DNA of 64,000 nucleotides from Thermoflavifilum aggregans (GTDB lineage Bacteria > Bacteroidota > Bacteroidia > Chitinophagales > Chitinophagaceae). The translations under genes were made by a program, and so were the position numbers. Positions 61,626 to 64,000 of this stretch are shown here, in pieces. Every line of letters begins with the position of its first letter. Within the stretch, counting starts at the first letter, position 1. Location: positions 248,001 through 312,000 of the forward strand of contig NZ_PGFG01000001.1 of assembly GCF_002797735.1 (NCBI RefSeq), given 5' to 3'. A model generated the notes under the pieces. That model saw only the letters and a list, made by a program, of their open reading frames with translations. It did no database searches and was not told where the DNA came from.

Positions 61626-62270
61626 ATGATTTTTTCTTCCCGTTTGATTGAAGAGGCGGTGGAGGCATTTTCCCGGCTGCCTGGTATCGGCCGGAAAACA
61701 GCCCTGCGTCTGGTTCTGCACCTGCTCAAAGAAGCGCCCGAAGAAACCCATCGCCTGGCAGACGCTATTCGCCGCATGCGCGATGAAATTCGCTTCTGCC
61801 GGATCTGTTACAACGTGTCGGATGCCGAAGTATGCAGCATCTGCGGCAACCCAGCCCGTCGGCACGACATCATCTGCGTGGTGGAAAACATCCGTGATGT
61901 GATGGCCATTGAAAATACCCAGCAATATGCCGGTGTGTATCATGTGCTGGGGGGAGTGATTTCGCCACTGGCCGGTGTGGGTCCGGAAGACCTGACCATT
62001 GAACCGCTGGTGCAACGGGTAGCTACCGGTCAGGTACAGGAGGTGATTATGGCTATCAGTCCTACCGTGGAAGGCGACACCACCATCTTTTATATTTCCG
62101 GAAAGCTGAAGGCTTATCCCGTAAAACTCACCACCATAGCGCGGGGCATTGCTTTTGGAGGAGAGCTGGAATATGCTGATGAAATGACCCTGGCCCGCTC
62201 ATTGACCAATCGCCTGCCGCTGGAAAAATATATGTTGTCATCCCAGGCGGATCCTTCTCCGGACACATAA
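61626..62270 (+). CDS. recR: Recombination mediator protein RecR
   Basis: RecR works with RecO to load RecA on gapped DNA. The 214 residues contain the N-terminal helix-hairpin-helix (FSRLPGIGRKTALRLVLHLL), the zinc finger CRICYNVSDAEVCSIC near residue 58, and a TOPRIM domain with CVVEN and EVIMAISPTVEGD. The ATG at 61626 gives the family N-terminus exactly, although the -7 element lies four bases upstream. Confidence 0.97.
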   Translation: MIFSSRLIEEAVEAFSRLPGIGRKTALRLVLHLLKEAPEETHRLADAIRRMRDEIRFCRICYNVSDAEVCSICGNPARRHDIICVVENIRDVMAIENTQQYAGVYHVLGGVISPLAGVGPEDLTIEPLVQRVATGQVQEVIMAISPTVEGDTTIFYISGKLKAYPVKLTTIARGIAFGGELEYADEMTLARSLTNRLPLEKYMLSSQADPSPDT

Positions 62271-62376
62271 GGTTTTCGTTTTGATGCATTGCCTGTTTGC
62301 GGCCAAATGTCAATCGGCTGCCATATTTCCATTTGCCTGTTGCATTTCCCTTTTGTTTGCCCTGCCCAATATTTGC

Positions 62377-62384
62377 TATCTTTG
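62377..62384 (+). promoter_or_regulatory. Promoter of metH with -33 element
   Basis: TATCTTTG is an exact -7 consensus; a TTTG at 62356-62359 (17-base gap) or the TTTTG at 62351-62355 lies upstream at suitable -33 spacing. Transcription would start near 62389-62391, leaving a leader of about 85 nt. Confidence 0.65.
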
Positions 62385-62389
62385 CTCCT

Positions 62390-62406
62390 CATGCCTTGCA
62401 GGCATG
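62390..62406 (+). repeat. Hairpin at the 5' end of the metH leader
   Basis: CATGCC (62390-62395) and GGCATG (62401-62406) with loop TTGCA form a short stem at the expected transcript 5' end. It could stabilise the leader RNA; the pseudoknot follows immediately. Confidence 0.45.
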
Positions 62407-62410
62407 GATT

Positions 62411-62464
62411 GACGTGGGCGGATTTGTTTATTGTTCGGCCCGTCTGAACTGAACTAATAAACGT
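62411..62464 (+). promoter_or_regulatory. SAM-II-like pseudoknot leader upstream of metH
   Basis: An H-type pseudoknot is visible. Stem 1 is GTGGGC (62414-62419) with GCCCGT (62438-62443). The loop segment GTTTATT (62426-62432) pairs perfectly with AATAAAC (62456-62462), ending 11 bases before the ATG at 62474. The first loop reads GATTTG, like the GAUUU loop of SAM-II riboswitches, and CTAAT precedes the second strand where SAM-II has GCUAAA. Occluding the start in the presence of SAM would fit a methionine synthase gene. This is a structure-based inference, not an established match. Confidence 0.45.
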
Positions 62465-62473
62465 GATCATTTC

Positions 62474-63511
62474 ATGAAATCACTCAACGACTGTGCGCAG
62501 GAGCGCATCCTGATTATTGACGGTGCCATGGGCACCATGATTCAGCGTCATCGCCTCTCTGAACAGGATTACCGGGGTCAGCGTTTTGCGGATTATCACC
62601 GGGATGTGAAAGGCAATAATGATCTGCTCAATCTCACACAGCCACAGATCATCCGAAGCATTCACGAAGCCTATCTTGAGGCTGGTGCCGATATTATTGA
62701 AACCAATACCTTCAGCAGTACTCGCATAGCCCAGGCGGATTATGGGATGCAGGAACTGGCCTATGAGCTGAATTTGGCCGGTGCCCGCATAGCCCGGGAG
62801 GCGGCAGATGCTTACATGGCCCGTCATCCCGACCGGCCGCGCTTTGTGGCTGGCGCTATAGGTCCTACCAATAAAACCCTTTCCATTTCTCCGGATGTAA
62901 CCAATCCCGGTTACCGGGCGGTGACCTTCGATGAGGTGGCTGAAGCGTATGAAGAGCAGGTGCGTGGGCTGGTAGAAGGAGGTGTGGATGTGTTGCTAAT
63001 TGAAACTATTTTTGATACCCTCAATGCCAAAGCCGCCATTTATGCCATCCGTCAATATTTCCGGAAATCCGGTCGGCAACCATTGCCCATCATGATTTCG
63101 GTAACCATTACCGATGCATCGGGACGTACCTTAAGCGGGCAAACGCTGGAAGCCTTTTATATTTCCATCATGCATGCCCGGCCTTTTTCAGTAGGGTTAA
63201 ACTGTGCTTTAGGCGCCCGGCAGATGGGGCCTTATCTGGAAGAACTCTCACGCATCGCCAGCTGTTATGTGAGTGTATATCCCAATGCTGGTTTACCCAA
63301 TGCTTTCGGGGAATATGATGAGCTGCCCCACGATACGGCCGAAGCCATTGCAGGCTTTGCCCGTGAAGGCTGGGTGAATATTGTGGGTGGTTGCTGTGGC
63401 ACCACGCCCGATCATATACACGAAATCGCCCGGCTGGTGAGCTCCTATCCTCCCCGCCCGCTGCCCATTGTGGCTCAAACGGCCCCTGTTTCCGATTCGA
63501 TTGTAGTTTAA
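62474..63511 (+). CDS. metH: Methionine synthase, homocysteine-binding domain (split MetH, first half)
   Basis: The N-terminal catalytic half of cobalamin-dependent methionine synthase (345 residues). It holds the zinc-binding cysteines: [10 protein letters not shown] near residue 240 and [10 protein letters not shown] near residue 305, and the GAMGTMIQ start motif. In Bacteroidota the gene is split, with folate- and B12-binding domains in the following gene. It begins after the pseudoknot leader. Confidence 0.93.
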   Translation: MKSLNDCAQERILIIDGAMGTMIQRHRLSEQDYRGQRFADYHRDVKGNNDLLNLTQPQIIRSIHEAYLEAGADIIETNTFSSTRIAQADYGMQELAYELNLAGARIAREAADAYMARHPDRPRFVAGAIGPTNKTLSISPDVTNPGYRAVTFDEVAEAYEEQVRGLVEGGVDVLLIETIFDTLNAKAAIYAIRQYFRKSGRQPLPIMISVTITDASGRTLSGQTLEAFYISIMHARPFSVGLNCALGARQMGPYLEELSRIASCYVSVYPNAGLPNAFGEYDELPHDTAEAIAGFAREGWVNIVGGCCGTTPDHIHEIARLVSSYPPRPLPIVAQTAPVSDSIVV

Positions 63512-63533
63512 TGCGTGGATTAACTCATTTCGC

Positions 63534-64000
63534 ATGGCATCTTCCCAAGTAATTATACAACCTTATCTGCGTCTTTCTGGACTGGAACCTTTGGTGGTCA
63601 GGCCTGAAACCAATTTTATCAATATCGGGGAACGAACCAATGTTACCGGTTCCAAAAAATTTGCCCGGCTTATTCGTGAAGGCAAATACGAAGAGGCGCT
63701 TTCCGTGGCCCGCCAGCAAGTGGAAAACGGAGCTCAGATCCTCGACGTGAATATGGACGATGCCCTGCTGGATAGTGAAAAAGCCATGACCACCTTTCTG
63801 CAGTTGCTGGCTGCAGAGCCTGATATTGCCCGTATTCCCGTGATGATCGACAGCAGCCGGTTCAGCGTCATCCTGGCTGGCCTGAAATGTGTGCAGGGCA
63901 AATGCATTGTGAATTCCATTTCCCTGAAGGAAGGCGAAGAAAAATTTCTTGAACAGGCCCGCATCTGTCAGGATTTTGGTGCGGCCGTGGTGGTGATGGC
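63534..64000 (+). CDS. metH: Methionine synthase, pterin-/B12-binding half (partial)
   Basis: Starts at the ATG at 63534, 22 bp after the first half, and runs off the window edge (155 residues visible). It contains the pterin-binding opening [20 protein letters not shown] and the following [20 protein letters not shown] and [12 protein letters not shown] motifs of the dihydropteroate synthase-like domain. The B12 domains are expected beyond the window. Confidence 0.93.
   Translation, partial: MASSQVIIQPYLRLSGLEPLVVRPETNFINIGERTNVTGSKKFARLIREGKYEEALSVARQQVENGAQILDVNMDDALLDSEKAMTTFLQLLAAEPDIARIPVMIDSSRFSVILAGLKCVQGKCIVNSISLKEGEEKFLEQARICQDFGAAVVVM

Noticed and set aside
61189-61668. Minus-strand ORF of 159 residues opposite fkbM
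   Set aside because: It reads antisense through the FkbM coding sequence and its frameshift tail; the apparently protein-like stretch in the gap overlaps the diverged repeat and lacks homology I can name.

Overview
This window reads as chromosomal DNA of a Bacteroidota bacterium, most likely near the Chitinophagaceae (the phylum is well supported, the family is a guess). Supporting signs are fourteen exact or nearly adjacent copies of the Bacteroidota -7 promoter element TAnnTTTG upstream of genes, the lineage-typical DUF2480 and DUF4834 proteins, a UpxY-type NusG paralogue at the head of a polysaccharide locus, a methionine synthase split into two genes, and a scarcity of strong Shine-Dalgarno sites. 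There is no rRNA, CRISPR array, intact insertion sequence or prophage. One tRNA (anticodon CAU) is present.

Layout. 1-6.9 kb: dnaN, a lipoprotein, a papain-like cysteine peptidase lipoprotein, an unrecognised 444-residue protein, a tRNA, an unknown lipoprotein and a DUF4834 membrane protein. 6.9-11.6 kb: the rimP-nusA-infB translation/transcription operon, preceded by a perfect intrinsic terminator lying between promoter and rimP (an attenuator). 11.6-22.7 kb: an MFS transporter, a SurA-like chaperone, then purF, gltB and gltD (glutamine-dependent purine and glutamate synthesis). 22.7-30 kb: DUF2480, an M1 metallopeptidase, a large SNF2 helicase with two SWIM zinc fingers, and ComB phosphatase. 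30-33 kb: an arsenic resistance operon arsR-arsM-arsC-acr3 with two nearly identical operator-like sites. 33-41 kb: gcvT, an exported unknown protein, a glutamine amidotransferase, a haem-binding protein, a second M1 peptidase carrying a LolA-like C-terminal extension, and a ChrA transporter.

41.2-61.5 kb is an exopolysaccharide cluster, all on the plus strand: UpxY antiterminator, Wza export lipoprotein, Wzc tyrosine autokinase, Wzx flippase, a Wzy-like polymerase, eight glycosyltransferases, a methyltransferase, a NodU-type carbamoyltransferase and an FkbM methyltransferase broken by a one-base frameshift. No priming sugar-phosphate transferase is visible, so that step must be encoded elsewhere. 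Diverged copies of an extragenic palindromic repeat sit in the gaps of this cluster, and a 583-bp hairpin-rich gene-free stretch precedes it.

61.6-64 kb: recR (apparently leaderless) and the split metH, whose 5' leader folds into an H-type pseudoknot resembling a SAM-II riboswitch. The most interesting unexplained signals are that pseudoknot, the hairpin-rich region before upxY, the rimP attenuator, the duplicated ars operators, the leaderless promoter geometry, and the unrecognised 444-residue protein.
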